Below, in pieces: positions 34,944 through 43,726 of a stretch of DNA of 64,000 nucleotides; the first letter of the stretch is position 1, and each line of letters starts with the position of its first letter. Below the pieces are notes generated by a model. The model saw only the letters and a list, made by a program, of their open reading frames with translations. It did no database searches and was not told where the DNA came from. This DNA comes from an uncultured Lachnospiraceae bacterium (GTDB lineage: Bacteria > Bacillota > Clostridia > Lachnospirales > Lachnospiraceae). A program made the position numbers and the translations under genes. The stretch spans positions 1-64,000 of the forward strand of contig CADBXF010000004.1 in assembly GCA_902798585.1 (NCBI GenBank). Direction: 5' to 3'.

Positions 34944-35312
34944 ATGATTCAAACAGAAACCAGATTGAAGGTTGCTGACAATACCGGTGCGAAGGAACTT
35001 CTCTGCATCCGCGTTATGGGCGGTTCCGTGAGAAGATATGCCGGCATCGGCGATATCATCGTTGCCTCCGTAAAGGACGCCACCCCCGGCGGCGTTGTGA
35101 AGAAGGGCGATGTTGTAAAGGCTGTCGTAGTTCGCACGGTTAAGAGCGTTCGTCGTAAGGACGGCTCCTACATCCGTTTCGACGAGAACGCAGCTGTGAT
35201 TATTAAGGACGACTTGAATCCCAGAGGTACCCGTATCTTTGGACCGGTTGCGAGAGAGCTTCGTGACAAGAAGTTTATGAAGATCGTGTCTCTGGCACCG
35301 GAAGTACTGTAA
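34944..35312 (+). CDS. rplN: Ribosomal protein L14
   Basis: 122 aa interface protein, first gene of the classical spc part of the cluster although no separate promoter is visible. The motif [23 protein letters not shown] and the [20 protein letters not shown] end are typical. In E. coli the homologous position carries the S8 repression site near L5; nothing comparable was recognised here. Confidence 0.98.
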   Translation: MIQTETRLKVADNTGAKELLCIRVMGGSVRRYAGIGDIIVASVKDATPGGVVKKGDVVKAVVVRTVKSVRRKDGSYIRFDENAAVIIKDDLNPRGTRIFGPVARELRDKKFMKIVSLAPEVL

Positions 35313-35324
35313 GGAGGTGTCAGC

Positions 35325-35642
35325 ATGGCTACGAATAAGATTAAAAAAGGCGACACTGTCAAGATCATTACCGGTAAGGATAAGGGTAGTGAGGGCAAGG
35401 TACTCCGCGTTGAGGACGGCAAGGTTCTCGTGCAGGGTTGCAACATGGTAAAGAAGCACCAGAAGGCATCGCAGTCGAATCCTAAGGGCGGCATCGAGAA
35501 CCGTGAGGCATTGATCGATGTTTCGAATGTAATGCTTGTATTTAACGGCAAGCCCACGAGAGTCGGCTTCAAGACGGTAGCGGACAAGGATAAGACCAAG
35601 AAGGTTCGTATCGCAAAGTCGACCGGCGATGTCATTGACTAA
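35325..35642 (+). CDS. rplX: Ribosomal protein L24
   Basis: 105 aa assembly initiator with a KOW motif ([20 protein letters not shown]). It follows rplN by 12 bases. The C-terminal basic segment [14 protein letters not shown] is normal. Confidence 0.97.
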   Translation: MATNKIKKGDTVKIITGKDKGSEGKVLRVEDGKVLVQGCNMVKKHQKASQSNPKGGIENREALIDVSNVMLVFNGKPTRVGFKTVADKDKTKKVRIAKSTGDVID

Positions 35643-35666
35643 TTCTAAGAGAGGAGGTCTATTTCG

Positions 35667-36206
35667 GTGACTAGATTAAAAGAAACCTATTTGAACGAGA
35701 TTGCGGCTGCAATGCAGAAGAAGTTCGGTTACAAGAATGTAATGCAGATTCCGAAGCTCGATAAGATCGTGATCAACATGGGCGTAGGCGAGGCTAAGGA
35801 AAATGCGAAAGCGCTTGAGTCCGCATGCAAGGACATGGAGATCATTTCCGGACAGAAGCCGATCATCACGAAGGCTAAGAAGTCCGTGGCTAACTTCAAA
35901 ATCAGAGAGGGTCTTGCAATCGGCTGCAAAGTAACGCTTCGCGGCGACAAGATGTACGAGTTTGCAGATCGTCTGATCAACCTTGCTCTTCCCCGAGTAC
36001 GTGACTTCCGCGGCGTTAACCCGAACGCATTTGACGGACGCGGTAACTATGCGGTTGGTATCAAGGAGCAGTTGATCTTCCCTGAGATCGAGTATGACAA
36101 GGTGGACAAGGTTCGCGGTATGGATGTCATCTTCGTTACTACGGCGAAGACCGACGAGGAAGCTCGTGAACTGTTAAGACTGTTTGGCATGCCTTTTGCC
36201 AAGTAA
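35667..36206 (+). CDS. rplE: Ribosomal protein L5
   Basis: 179 aa 5S rRNA-binding protein. GTG start after GAGGAGG. The conserved segments [42 protein letters not shown] and [17 protein letters not shown] are all present. Confidence 0.98.
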   Translation: MTRLKETYLNEIAAAMQKKFGYKNVMQIPKLDKIVINMGVGEAKENAKALESACKDMEIISGQKPIITKAKKSVANFKIREGLAIGCKVTLRGDKMYEFADRLINLALPRVRDFRGVNPNAFDGRGNYAVGIKEQLIFPEIEYDKVDKVRGMDVIFVTTAKTDEEARELLRLFGMPFAK

Positions 36207-36220
36207 TAGGAGGTTAATAC

Positions 36221-36406
36221 ATGGCTAAGTTATCTATGAAGCTGAAGCAGCAGCGCACTCCGAAGTTCTCCACCAGAGCGTACACCCGCTGCAGACTGTG
36301 CGGTCGTCCGCACGCGGTGCTGAGAAAGTACGGCATCTGCCGCGTTTGCTTCCGTGAGTTGGCATACAAGGGACAGATCCCGGGTGTAAAGAAGGCGAGC
36401 TGGTAA
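36221..36406 (+). CDS. rpsN: Ribosomal protein S14, zinc-binding type
   Basis: 61 aa, the short form (type Z). Two CxxC pairs, CRLC and CRVC, bind zinc. Its presence in the operon means the standard S14 supply needs zinc; no zinc-free paralogue lies in this window. Confidence 0.98.
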   Translation: MAKLSMKLKQQRTPKFSTRAYTRCRLCGRPHAVLRKYGICRVCFRELAYKGQIPGVKKASW

Positions 36407-36449
36407 GCGTTGCATCTGCATGCTTGCACGAAAATAGGAGGTTACAATT

Positions 36450-36851
36450 ATGACTATGAGCGATCCGATTGCAGATATGCTTACGAGAATCCGTAACGCC
36501 AATACTGCAAAGCACGATACGGTGGATGTTCCCGCTTCCAAGATCAAGGTTGCAATTGCGGACATTCTTGTTAAGGAAGGATTTGTTTCCGGCTACAAGA
36601 TGATCGATGTAGGGAATTTCCAGGACATTCAGATTACCCTTAAGTACGGTAAGGATAAGAATGTCAAGGCTATCACCGGTTTGAAGAGAATCTCGAAGCC
36701 CGGTCTTCGCGTTTACGCGAGCAAGGAAGAGCTTCCCCGCGTTCTCGGCGGTCTCGGTGTAGCAATCATTTCCACGAACAAAGGTATCATTACAGACAAA
36801 GAAGCACGTCAGCTTAATGTAGGTGGCGAAGTGCTTGCTTATGTCTGGTAA
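36450..36851 (+). CDS. rpsH: Ribosomal protein S8
   Basis: 133 aa central-domain 16S rRNA binder. [29 protein letters not shown] opens the protein and the conserved [19 protein letters not shown] lies near the end. It is the spc autoregulator in E. coli; a matching target was not identified here. Confidence 0.98.
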   Translation: MTMSDPIADMLTRIRNANTAKHDTVDVPASKIKVAIADILVKEGFVSGYKMIDVGNFQDIQITLKYGKDKNVKAITGLKRISKPGLRVYASKEELPRVLGGLGVAIISTNKGIITDKEARQLNVGGEVLAYVW

Positions 36852-36872
36852 TCAGAGTAAGGAGGTACGGGC

Positions 36873-37415
36873 ATGTCACGTATAGGAAAAATGCCAATCG
36901 CCATTCCTGCCGGTGTTACGGTAGATGTGGCAGAAAATAATAAAGTGACGGTTAAGGGACCTAAGGGAACCCTTGAGAGAGTACTTGCACCGGAGCTCAG
37001 CATCAAGGTTGAGGCCGGTCAGGTAGTTGTGGAGAGACCCAATGACCTGAAGAGAATCAAGTCCCTTCACGGTCTTACCAGAACGCTCATCAACAACATG
37101 GTTGTTGGTGTTACGAACGGTTATGAGAAGGTTCTCGAGGTAAACGGTGTCGGTTACCGTGCAGCTAAGCAGGGCAAGACCCTTACGCTTACGCTCGGCT
37201 ACTCGCATCCGGTTATCATGGAGGATCCGGACGGTATCGAGACAATCCTCGACGGTCAGAACAAGATTACCGTTAAGGGTATCGATAAGGAAAAAGTCGG
37301 ACAGTACGCTGCCGAAATCAGAGACAAGAGAAGACCTGAGCCTTACAAGGGCAAGGGTATCAAGTACGCTGACGAGGTTATCAGACGTAAGGTCGGCAAG
37401 ACTGGTAAGAAGTAG
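36873..37415 (+). CDS. rplF: Ribosomal protein L6
   Basis: 180 aa, two similar domains. [17 protein letters not shown] starts it and the [28 protein letters not shown] ending contacts the sarcin-ricin loop region. AAGGAGG precedes the ATG. Confidence 0.98.
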   Translation: MSRIGKMPIAIPAGVTVDVAENNKVTVKGPKGTLERVLAPELSIKVEAGQVVVERPNDLKRIKSLHGLTRTLINNMVVGVTNGYEKVLEVNGVGYRAAKQGKTLTLTLGYSHPVIMEDPDGIETILDGQNKITVKGIDKEKVGQYAAEIRDKRRPEPYKGKGIKYADEVIRRKVGKTGKK

Positions 37416-37430
37416 AAAGGAGAATAAATC

Positions 37431-37799
37431 ATGGTAAGTAAAGACTGCAGATCGGAAATTCGTGTTAAGAAGCACATGAAGATTCGTAATCGTTTCTCCG
37501 GCACTGCTGAAAGACCCAGACTGGCTGTCTTCCGTAGTAATAATCATATGTATTGCCAGATCATCGACGATGTCGCAGGCAATACCCTCGTAGCTGCTTC
37601 CACCCTCGAGAAGGATGTGAAGGCACAGTGCGAAAAGACCAACGATGTGGCTGCAGCGAAGGTTCTCGGAACTGCAATCGCTAAGAAGGCCCTTGAAAAA
37701 GGAATCGACACGGTTGTCTTTGACAGAGGCGGTTTCATATACGCAGGCAAGATTCAGGCTTTAGCTGACGCGGCTCGCGAGGCCGGTCTGAACTTTTAG
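37431..37799 (+). CDS. rplR: Ribosomal protein L18
   Basis: 122 aa 5S rRNA-binding protein of the central protuberance. Typical segments are [24 protein letters not shown] and [25 protein letters not shown]. Confidence 0.98.
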   Translation: MVSKDCRSEIRVKKHMKIRNRFSGTAERPRLAVFRSNNHMYCQIIDDVAGNTLVAASTLEKDVKAQCEKTNDVAAAKVLGTAIAKKALEKGIDTVVFDRGGFIYAGKIQALADAAREAGLNF

Positions 37800-37814
37800 T
37801 CAAGGAGGAAAGAC

Positions 37815-38318
37815 ATGAAACGTACTAATGTTGATACTAATCAGGTCGAGATGGAAGACAAGGTTGTCGAAATCAAGCGTGTCACCAAGGTTGTCAAGGG
37901 CGGTCGTACCATGCGCATCAGCGCGCTGGTTGTTGTCGGCGACAAGAAGGGTCATGTTGGCGTAGGTCTCGGCAAGGCTGCCGAGGTTCCGGAGGCAATC
38001 CGCAAGGCTAAGGAAGATGCCATGAAGCACATGGTAACGCTTCCGATTGATGACAACGGTTCTGTTCCTCACGACTTCATCGGTGAATACGGCAGCGCTG
38101 AGATTCTTCTCAAGAGAGCTTCCCAAGGTACCGGTATTATCGCAGGCGGCCCGGCTCGTATCGTGCTTGAGCTTGCAGGTTACAAGAATATTCGTACGAA
38201 GTCCCTCGGCTCGAACAACAAGCGCAACGTTGTTTTGGCAACGCTTGCAGGTCTCGGCGAGCTGAAGACTCCGGAGCAGGTTGCTGCACTTCGCGGCATT
38301 TCCGTAAGCGACTTATAG
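37815..38318 (+). CDS. rpsE: Ribosomal protein S5
   Basis: 167 aa protein involved in decoding fidelity and mRNA entry. Shows the VTKVVKGGRTMRISALVVVGDKKGHVGVGLGKA segment and GTGIIAGGPARIVLELAG. It is 15 bases after rplR. Confidence 0.98.
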   Translation: MKRTNVDTNQVEMEDKVVEIKRVTKVVKGGRTMRISALVVVGDKKGHVGVGLGKAAEVPEAIRKAKEDAMKHMVTLPIDDNGSVPHDFIGEYGSAEILLKRASQGTGIIAGGPARIVLELAGYKNIRTKSLGSNNKRNVVLATLAGLGELKTPEQVAALRGISVSDL

Positions 38319-38329
38319 GAGGTAGCGAA

Positions 38330-38515
38330 ATGGCAGAGTTAAAAGTAACATTGGTGAAATCCACCATCGGTGCAATTCCGAAGCATAAGAAAACGGTTGC
38401 CGCTCTCGGCCTTCATAAGCTGAACAGCAGCAACACCCTTCCCGATAATGCTGCAACCAAGGGCATGATCGCGCAGGTTAAGCATTTGGTTAAGGTTGAA
38501 GAAATCCAGGATTAA
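38330..38515 (+). CDS. rpmD: Ribosomal protein L30
   Basis: 61 aa. [28 protein letters not shown] matches the bacterial L30 core. It starts 11 bases after rpsE, with AGGAGG between them. Confidence 0.96.
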   Translation: MAELKVTLVKSTIGAIPKHKKTVAALGLHKLNSSNTLPDNAATKGMIAQVKHLVKVEEIQD

Positions 38516-38528
38516 GGAGGTGCATACG

Positions 38529-38969
38529 ATGAATTTGGCAGAGTTAAAGCCGGCTGAAGGTTCGAAGCACAGCGCGAATTTCCGCAGAGGTCGCGGACAC
38601 GGTTCGGGCAACGGCAAGACCGCCGGCAAGGGTCATAAAGGTCAGAAGGCTCGTTCGGGAGCACCGAGAATCGGTTTCGAAGGTGGTCAGATGCCTTTGT
38701 ACCGTCGCCTTCCCAAGAGAGGCTTCAAGAACATCAATTCGAAGAACATCATCGCAATCAATGTTTCGATGTTGAATCGTTTCGAGGACGGTGCGTCCGT
38801 AACTGTGGAATCTCTCATGGAAATCGGCTTGGTGAGCAATCCCAGAGACGGCGTTAAGATTCTCGGCAACGGTGAGCTTACCAAGAAACTGAATGTTGCG
38901 GTCAATGCGTACAGCGCATCCGCAATCGAGAAAATTCAGGCTCTTGGGGGAAGTGCCGAGGTGATCTGA
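38529..38969 (+). CDS. rplO: Ribosomal protein L15
   Basis: 146 aa. The ATG at 38529 is chosen because AAGGAGG stands eight bases before it; the open frame reaches back into rpmD. The glycine-rich [26 protein letters not shown]-terminus and [18 protein letters not shown] are diagnostic. Only one base separates its stop from the secY ATG. Confidence 0.98.
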   Translation: MNLAELKPAEGSKHSANFRRGRGHGSGNGKTAGKGHKGQKARSGAPRIGFEGGQMPLYRRLPKRGFKNINSKNIIAINVSMLNRFEDGASVTVESLMEIGLVSNPRDGVKILGNGELTKKLNVAVNAYSASAIEKIQALGGSAEVI

Positions 38970-38970
38970 C

Positions 38971-40290
38971 ATGTTTACGATGTTCATCAACGCATTTAAA
39001 GTCAAGGATATTCGGAAGAAGCTGTTCTTCACATTCATCTGCATGATCGTCATCCGTCTCGGCTGCCAGGTGGCATGCCCCGGCATGGGCGAGGGTGTAA
39101 GAGATTTGATCAACAGAGCCAACCTGGGCTTTCTGGATGTTCTGAGCGGCGGTTCGCTTGAGCGGATGTCGATTTTTGCGCTGAATGTTTCTCCGTACAT
39201 TACGGCATCCATTATCATGCAGCTGTTGACGATTGCAATTCCGAGTCTTGCCGAACTTCAGAAGGACGGCGAGACCGGTCGCAAGAAGATTGCGGAAATT
39301 TCCCGTTACATGACGGTTGCACTTGCTCTTATCGAGGGCGGCGCCATGGCTATCGGTTTCCACAATGCAGGATACCTTCAGGATGACAAGATTATCACAA
39401 TCTTCATTATCACGGCAGCATTTACCGCTGGTTCCGCCTTCCTTATGTGGCTCGGCGAGAACATCACGGAGCACGGTGTCGGCAACGGTATCTCGATTAT
39501 CCTTTTGATCAACATCGTTTCCGGTTTGCCTACGACCTTCAAGGGTCTGCACGACCAGTTCGTGTCCGGCAAGCCGATTGCCAAGGCTGTTCTGGCCGCA
39601 GCAATCATTATCGTAACGGTTTTGGTCACATTGGTTCTGATCATCCTTCTTCAGGATGCGGAGCGCAAGATTGCGGTTCAGTATTCGAAGAAGATGCAGG
39701 GCAGAAGAATGGTCGGCGGAAACTCCTCCTTTATTCCGGTTAAGGTAAACACGGCAGGCGTTATTCCGGTCATCTTCGCAGTATCGATTTTCCAGTTCCC
39801 TACCGTAATTTCGAGTTTCTTTGGAGTCGAGGGGAGCGCTACCGGTACGGCTTGGCAGCGTGTGCTTTATGCATGCGATACCAGACACTGGTTTGATGTA
39901 TCCAGCTGGGGCAAGTTTGCGTTCACGATCGGTGCATTGTTCTATGTGGCAATGATTCTGTTCTTCGCATATTTCTATACCAGCATTACATTTAACCCGA
40001 TTGAGATTTCGAACAACATGAAGAAAGACGGCGGTTTTATCCCGGGTATTCGTCCCGGTAAGCCGACGACGGACTACCTGGTTAAGGTTCTGAACTACAT
40101 TGTTTTGATCGGTGCCATCGGTCTTGCGATCGTTGCACTTATCCCGATTATCTGCGGCGGCGTGTTCAAGGCGCAGCTCGGATTCGGCGGAACTTCTTTG
40201 ATCATCGTTGTCGGTGTCGTTTTGGAGACCATGAAGCAGATCGAATCTCAGCTCTTGGTACGTCATTACAAGGGATTCCTGAATGACTAA
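38971..40290 (+). CDS. secY: Preprotein translocase subunit SecY
   Basis: 439 aa, ten predicted membrane helices; the protein-conducting channel. The plug region follows GMGEGVRDLINR..LGFLDVLSGGSLERMSIFALNVSPYI. The cytoplasmic loop 5 RKIAVQYSKKMQGRR that binds SecA or the ribosome is present. Translation is probably coupled to rplO. A terminator-like hairpin follows 10 bases after its stop. Confidence 0.98.
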   Translation: MFTMFINAFKVKDIRKKLFFTFICMIVIRLGCQVACPGMGEGVRDLINRANLGFLDVLSGGSLERMSIFALNVSPYITASIIMQLLTIAIPSLAELQKDGETGRKKIAEISRYMTVALALIEGGAMAIGFHNAGYLQDDKIITIFIITAAFTAGSAFLMWLGENITEHGVGNGISIILLINIVSGLPTTFKGLHDQFVSGKPIAKAVLAAAIIIVTVLVTLVLIILLQDAERKIAVQYSKKMQGRRMVGGNSSFIPVKVNTAGVIPVIFAVSIFQFPTVISSFFGVEGSATGTAWQRVLYACDTRHWFDVSSWGKFAFTIGALFYVAMILFFAYFYTSITFNPIEISNNMKKDGGFIPGIRPGKPTTDYLVKVLNYIVLIGAIGLAIVALIPIICGGVFKAQLGFGGTSLIIVVGVVLETMKQIESQLLVRHYKGFLND

Positions 40291-40299
40291 AACGTATGT

Positions 40300-40335
40300 G
40301 GGCGGAGCGTTCGTCGTTCCGCCCGCTTTTTTTCA
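40300..40335 (+). terminator. Terminator or attenuator between secY and adk
   Basis: GGGCGGA (40300-40306) pairs with TCCGCCC (40318-40324), with further pairs inward. It is followed by G, C and seven T (to about 40333). The adk ribosome site AAGGAGG begins directly after the T-run, so the element decides how much of the ribosomal transcript reaches adk, map and beyond. Confidence 0.85.
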
Positions 40336-40346
40336 AGGAGGCAGTC

Positions 40347-40988
40347 ATGAAAATTGTTATGTTGGGTGCGCCCGGCGCCGGTAAGGGCACGCAGGCGAAG
40401 ATGATTTCCGCAAAATACGGCGTTCCTCACATCTCGACGGGTGACATTTTCCGTGCGAACATCAAGAACGGCACGGAGCTCGGTGAGAAGGCCAAGAAAT
40501 ATATGGATCAGGGATTGCTCGTTCCGGATGAGCTGACGCTTGCGCTCATCATGAACCGCTTTGCGCAGGACGATTGCAAGAACGGTTATGTTCTCGACGG
40601 TTTCCCGCGCACGATTGCTCAGGCCGAGGCTCTCACCGCAAGCCTGAAGGCAAACGGCGATGCTCTTGATTACGCTATCGATGTGGATGTTCCGGATGCC
40701 GATATTGTGGAGCGCATGGGCGGAAGACGCGCCTGCGTAAACTGCGGCGGAACCTATCACATTTTGTTTAATCCCCCTCATCGCGCAGGCTTCTGCGATT
40801 TGTGCGGCGGTGAGCTCAGCATCCGCAAGGACGATCTCCCGGAGACGGTTCAGAAGCGTCTTACGGTATACCATGAGCAGACGCAGCCGCTGATCGACTA
40901 CTACACCGGCGAGGGAATTCTCCGCACGGTGGACGGTACGAAGGATGTCAACGAGGTGTTCGCGGCAATCACGGAGCTTCTCGGCTGA
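40347..40988 (+). CDS. adk: Adenylate kinase, zinc-LID type
   Basis: 213 aa. Balances AMP, ADP and ATP. P-loop GAPGAGKGT (residues 7-15), AMP-binding region STGDIFR and DGFPRT. The LID carries four cysteines (C130, C133, C150, C153) as in Gram-positive zinc-containing enzymes. The ATG at 40347 has AAGGAGG six bases before it; longer reading upstream runs into the terminator. Confidence 0.97.
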   Translation: MKIVMLGAPGAGKGTQAKMISAKYGVPHISTGDIFRANIKNGTELGEKAKKYMDQGLLVPDELTLALIMNRFAQDDCKNGYVLDGFPRTIAQAEALTASLKANGDALDYAIDVDVPDADIVERMGGRRACVNCGGTYHILFNPPHRAGFCDLCGGELSIRKDDLPETVQKRLTVYHEQTQPLIDYYTGEGILRTVDGTKDVNEVFAAITELLG

Positions 40989-41070
40989 TTGCGGTGACGG
41001 CAAATGGGCGCAGCACAGGGAATCCCGTTCCGGTGGGCGTTCGTTGCGCGGCAGAATAGGGAGGCCTAAA

Positions 41071-41823
41071 ATGGCAATTACAATTAAATCCAAAAGCGAA
41101 ATCGATAAGATGCGTGAGGCGGGAAGACTGCTCTCCCTGGTTCACGATGAGATGGCGAAGCATGTTCGGCCGGGAATCTCCACGATGGAGCTGAACCGGA
41201 TCGGCGAGGATATGATTCGCAGCTTCGGCTGTATTCCCTCATTCTTGAACTACGAGGGATATCCCGCTTCCATCTGCATCTCCGTGAACGACCGCGTAGT
41301 CCACGGAATCCCGAGCAAAAAAGAGATTCTTGCCGAGGGCGATATCGTGAGTTTGGATGCCGGTTTGATTTATCAGGGGTACCACTCGGACGCTGCGAGA
41401 ACCTGGGCGGTCGGCGAGATTTCGCCGGAGGCGCGGAAACTCGTGGATGTGACGCAGCAGAGCTTCTTTGAGGGCATCAAGCTGGCGAAGGCGGGAAATC
41501 ATCTCTATGATATTTCCGCTGCAATCGAAGAGTATGTGACGCGATACGGTTTTACCTGCGTGCGCGACCTGGTCGGACACGGAATCGGAACCCATATGCA
41601 CGAGGATCCGCAGATTCCCAACTTCCGGCAACATCGCCGCGGTGTAAAGCTGCAGGCAGGCATGACCCTCGCCATCGAGCCGATGGTAAATATGGGAAGC
41701 TGGGAAGTGCGTGTCCTTGATGACGACTGGACGGTCGTGACTGAGGACGGAAGCCTTTCGTCGCACTACGAAAACACGGTTCTGATCACCGACGGTGAAC
41801 CCGAGATTCTCTCGCTTCGATAG
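41071..41823 (+). CDS. map: Methionine aminopeptidase, type I
   Basis: 250 aa dimetal enzyme that removes initiator Met after deformylation. The five ligands lie in SLDAGLIYQGYHSDAARTW (two Asp), GHGIGTHMHE (His), AIEPMVN (Glu) and DGSLSSHYENTVLIT (Glu). AGGGAGG at 41058-41064 sets the start. A KOW-domain gene, often found between map and infA in this group, is absent here. Confidence 0.97.
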   Translation: MAITIKSKSEIDKMREAGRLLSLVHDEMAKHVRPGISTMELNRIGEDMIRSFGCIPSFLNYEGYPASICISVNDRVVHGIPSKKEILAEGDIVSLDAGLIYQGYHSDAARTWAVGEISPEARKLVDVTQQSFFEGIKLAKAGNHLYDISAAIEEYVTRYGFTCVRDLVGHGIGTHMHEDPQIPNFRQHRRGVKLQAGMTLAIEPMVNMGSWEVRVLDDDWTVVTEDGSLSSHYENTVLITDGEPEILSLR

Positions 41824-41892
41824 AATTTCGCAGGGCGGCAGGAGGCGGCGGAATACCGGCAGGGCGGATTCGCCGCAATCGAAAAATCCTGC

Positions 41893-41921
41893 TTGTATTG
41901 CCGGAAACCGCGTGCTATAAT
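41893..41921 (+). promoter_or_regulatory. Promoter of infA
   Basis: TTGTAT at 41893-41898 and TATAAT at 41916-41921, 17-base spacer. It lets infA be expressed independently of the upstream spc transcript. Confidence 0.7.
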
Positions 41922-41977
41922 GATTGCGGTGCGGCAGAGGACCGCATGGATTAGTTCTGGATTTACGGAGGATGTGT

Positions 41978-42196
41978 ATGTCGAAATCGGATGTTCTTGA
42001 GATGGAAGGTACCGTTTTGGAAAAGCTTCCGAATGCCATGTTCCAGGTTCAACTGGAGAACGGCATGAAGGTGCTCGCCCATATCAGCGGTAAGCTTCGC
42101 ATGAACTACATCAAGATTGTTCCCGGAGACAAAGTTACGCTGGAGCTTTCGCCCTACGATCTGACGAAGGGCAGAATCATTTGGCGTGATAAGTAA
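41978..42196 (+). CDS. infA: Translation initiation factor IF-1
   Basis: 72 aa OB-fold factor that fills the A site during initiation. [41 protein letters not shown] and the [12 protein letters not shown] end are canonical. Of two close ATG codons, 41978 is chosen: it lies six bases after GGAGG (41967-41971), whereas 41972 touches it. Confidence 0.98.
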   Translation: MSKSDVLEMEGTVLEKLPNAMFQVQLENGMKVLAHISGKLRMNYIKIVPGDKVTLELSPYDLTKGRIIWRDK

Positions 42197-42213
42197 ACAA
42201 AGACGGTAACGCA

Positions 42214-42247
42214 CGGGCCTTCCTTTTTACAGGGAGGCCCGCTTTTT
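42214..42247 (+). terminator. Intrinsic terminator after infA
   Basis: A 10-bp stem with one G-U (42214-42223 with 42232-42241) and five T at 42243-42247. It separates infA from rpmJ, which has its own promoter. Confidence 0.88.
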
Positions 42248-42312
42248 CGCTTCGGGACAGGGCTTTTCCCGGGAAACAGGCCGATTTTGCGAGGTTTCTC
42301 AACGGATTTTCG

Positions 42313-42357
42313 AAAAATACCGAAAAAAGCCGAAAATTGCCGAAAAATCGGGAAAAA
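42313..42357 (+). promoter_or_regulatory. Five A-tracts phased at 10 bp upstream of the rpmJ promoter
   Basis: A-tracts of 4 to 6 bases begin at 42313, 42323, 42333, 42343 and 42353, each preceded by G. The 10-base phase equals one helical turn and predicts intrinsic bending. The last tract ends 5 bases before the -35 box, the UP-element position. A perfect palindrome TTTCCCGGGAAA lies at 42265-42276. Confidence 0.85.
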
Positions 42358-42362
42358 GAGGG

Positions 42363-42390
42363 TTGCATTTTACAAAAGTCATGCTATAAT
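42363..42390 (+). promoter_or_regulatory. Promoter of rpmJ
   Basis: TTGCAT at 42363-42368 and TATAAT at 42385-42390, 16-base spacer, directly downstream of the phased A-tracts. Confidence 0.75.
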
Positions 42391-42428
42391 GTTAAACGGA
42401 CTTTTTTCGAAGAAAGGAGTAAAAAGCT

Positions 42429-42542
42429 ATGAAAGTTAGATCTTCAGTAAAGCCCATTTGCGAAAAATGCAAAATCATCAAAAGAAAAGGGAACATCATG
42501 ATCATCTGTGAGAACCCGAAGCACAAACAGAGACAAGGCTGA
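42429..42542 (+). CDS. rpmJ: Ribosomal protein L36, zinc-binding type
   Basis: 37 aa. [21 protein letters not shown] is followed by an [15 protein letters not shown] end, with the C-x2-C-x12-C-x4-H zinc site intact. AAAGGAG at 42413-42419 lies nine bases before the ATG. It stands between infA and the alpha operon, its usual place. Confidence 0.97.
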   Translation: MKVRSSVKPICEKCKIIKRKGNIMIICENPKHKQRQG

Positions 42543-42543
42543 T

Positions 42544-42582
42544 AATCAACAATACTTGATTGGTTTTTTGTGAGTATTGTTG
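42544..42582 (+). terminator. Weak terminator overlapping a stronger alternative stem after rpmJ
   Basis: AATCAA (42544-42549) pairs with TTGATT (42556-42561), followed by GG and six T, a weak terminator. An overlapping perfect 10-bp stem, 42547-42556 with 42573-42582, excludes it. Only one of the two can form. Confidence 0.5.
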
Positions 42583-42888
42583 CTACTCATATAAAAACAG
42601 CACTTGCTTTTTGTGTTACAATCGTCGCGGCCTGATTTTTCCGGGTGCGACACCGTCGGTCTCTCATCAAGACCGGCACAAATTGTGATAGTGTGGGCAG
42701 GGAGCGTCACGCAAGGAGAGACGACTCTGCTTTAGCGATGCTGGTTATCGCTTTCGGTTCCGAAGTAATCGGGCTGTCACATTTTAAAGCGGCTGAGCCG
42801 GTTCGTTACCGGCAACGGAGACGGTCAATGACCCGAATCCGATGGGCGATTTGCCCGAACTACATTTTTATTTGGAGGTTCATAGTAC
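42583..42888 (+). promoter_or_regulatory. Structured leader before the S13-S11-S4-RpoA-L17 operon
   Basis: 306 bases without a plausible gene. TACAAT at 42617-42622 may be a -10 box but lacks a good -35. Downstream are local stems: 42655-42662 with 42670-42677, AGCGAT/ATCGCT (42734-42752), TTCGG/CCGAA near 42755, CCGG/CCGG near 42800 and GGGC/GCCC near 42844-42856. Alpha operon leaders that bind S4 are known in E. coli; resemblance beyond position was not seen. The rpsM ribosome site GGAGG lies at 42874-42878. Confidence 0.5.
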
Positions 42889-43257
42889 ATGGCTCGTATC
42901 AGTGGTGTAGACCTGCCGAGAGAGAAGCGTGTCGAGATCGGACTTACGTATATCTACGGTATCGGCAGAGTAAGCTCGAACAACATTCTTGCCAAGGCAG
43001 AAGTCAATCCGGACACTCGCGTTCGTGACCTGACGGACGATGAGGTAAAGAGAATCGCCGCCGTTATCGACGGTGAGTACACGGTTGAGGGTGATCTCAG
43101 AAGAGATGTTGCTCTCAACATTAAGAAGCTGCAGGAAATCGGATGCTATCGCGGAATCCGTCACAGAAAGGGACTTCCCGTTCGCGGACAGAAGACCAAA
43201 ACCAACGCAAGAACCCGTAAGGGACCGAAGCGTACGGTTGCGAACAAGAAGAAGTAA
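42889..43257 (+). CDS. rpsM: Ribosomal protein S13
   Basis: 122 aa small-subunit head protein that bridges to L5. [26 protein letters not shown] and the [34 protein letters not shown] tail are typical. First gene of the alpha operon. Confidence 0.98.
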   Translation: MARISGVDLPREKRVEIGLTYIYGIGRVSSNNILAKAEVNPDTRVRDLTDDEVKRIAAVIDGEYTVEGDLRRDVALNIKKLQEIGCYRGIRHRKGLPVRGQKTKTNARTRKGPKRTVANKKK

Positions 43258-43306
43258 TAGCGGTTTCCAACTTTTATTTTGAGTAAATCTTATAGGAGGT
43301 TTCGTG

Positions 43307-43708
43307 ATGGCTAAGAAATTAGTAGCTACGAAAAAGGGAGCGAAGAAGCGCGTCAAGAAGAATATCGATCGCGGACAGGCGCATATTCAGTCTTCCTTCA
43401 ACAATACAATTGTTACCCTGACCGATACGGAGGGTAACACGATTTCCTGGGCAAGTGCAGGCGGCCTCGGCTTCCGCGGTTCCAGAAAATCCACCCCTTA
43501 TGCTGCTCAGATGGCAGCGGAGACCGCAGCAAAGGCAGCGGTTGTACACGGTCTGAAGTCCGTTGACGTTATGGTTAAGGGACCCGGTACCGGCAGAGAA
43601 GCAGCGATTCGTGCCCTTCAGGCATGCGGCATTAACGTTACAAGCATCAAAGACGTGACTCCGGTTCCGCACAATGGTTGCAGACCGCCGAAGCGCCGCA
43701 GAGTTTAA
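43307..43708 (+). CDS. rpsK: Ribosomal protein S11
   Basis: 133 aa platform protein. [18 protein letters not shown] and [20 protein letters not shown]...[15 protein letters not shown] are diagnostic. Two adjacent starts exist (GTG 43304, ATG 43307); the ATG has the better spacing (seven bases) to AGGAGG at 43294-43299. Confidence 0.97.
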   Translation: MAKKLVATKKGAKKRVKKNIDRGQAHIQSSFNNTIVTLTDTEGNTISWASAGGLGFRGSRKSTPYAAQMAAETAAKAAVVHGLKSVDVMVKGPGTGREAAIRALQACGINVTSIKDVTPVPHNGCRPPKRRRV

Positions 43709-43726
43709 TTAGGAGGGTGAAGACAT

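Noticed and set aside
42313..42357. Regular 10-base units as a replication-origin iteron array
   Set aside because: Only five units with a variable non-A part, no DnaA-box-like sequence, and directly upstream of a promoter.
42645..43028. Open plus-strand frame through the rpsM leader into rpsM
   Set aside because: Different frame from S13, begins without a ribosome site and overlaps the start of a certain gene.
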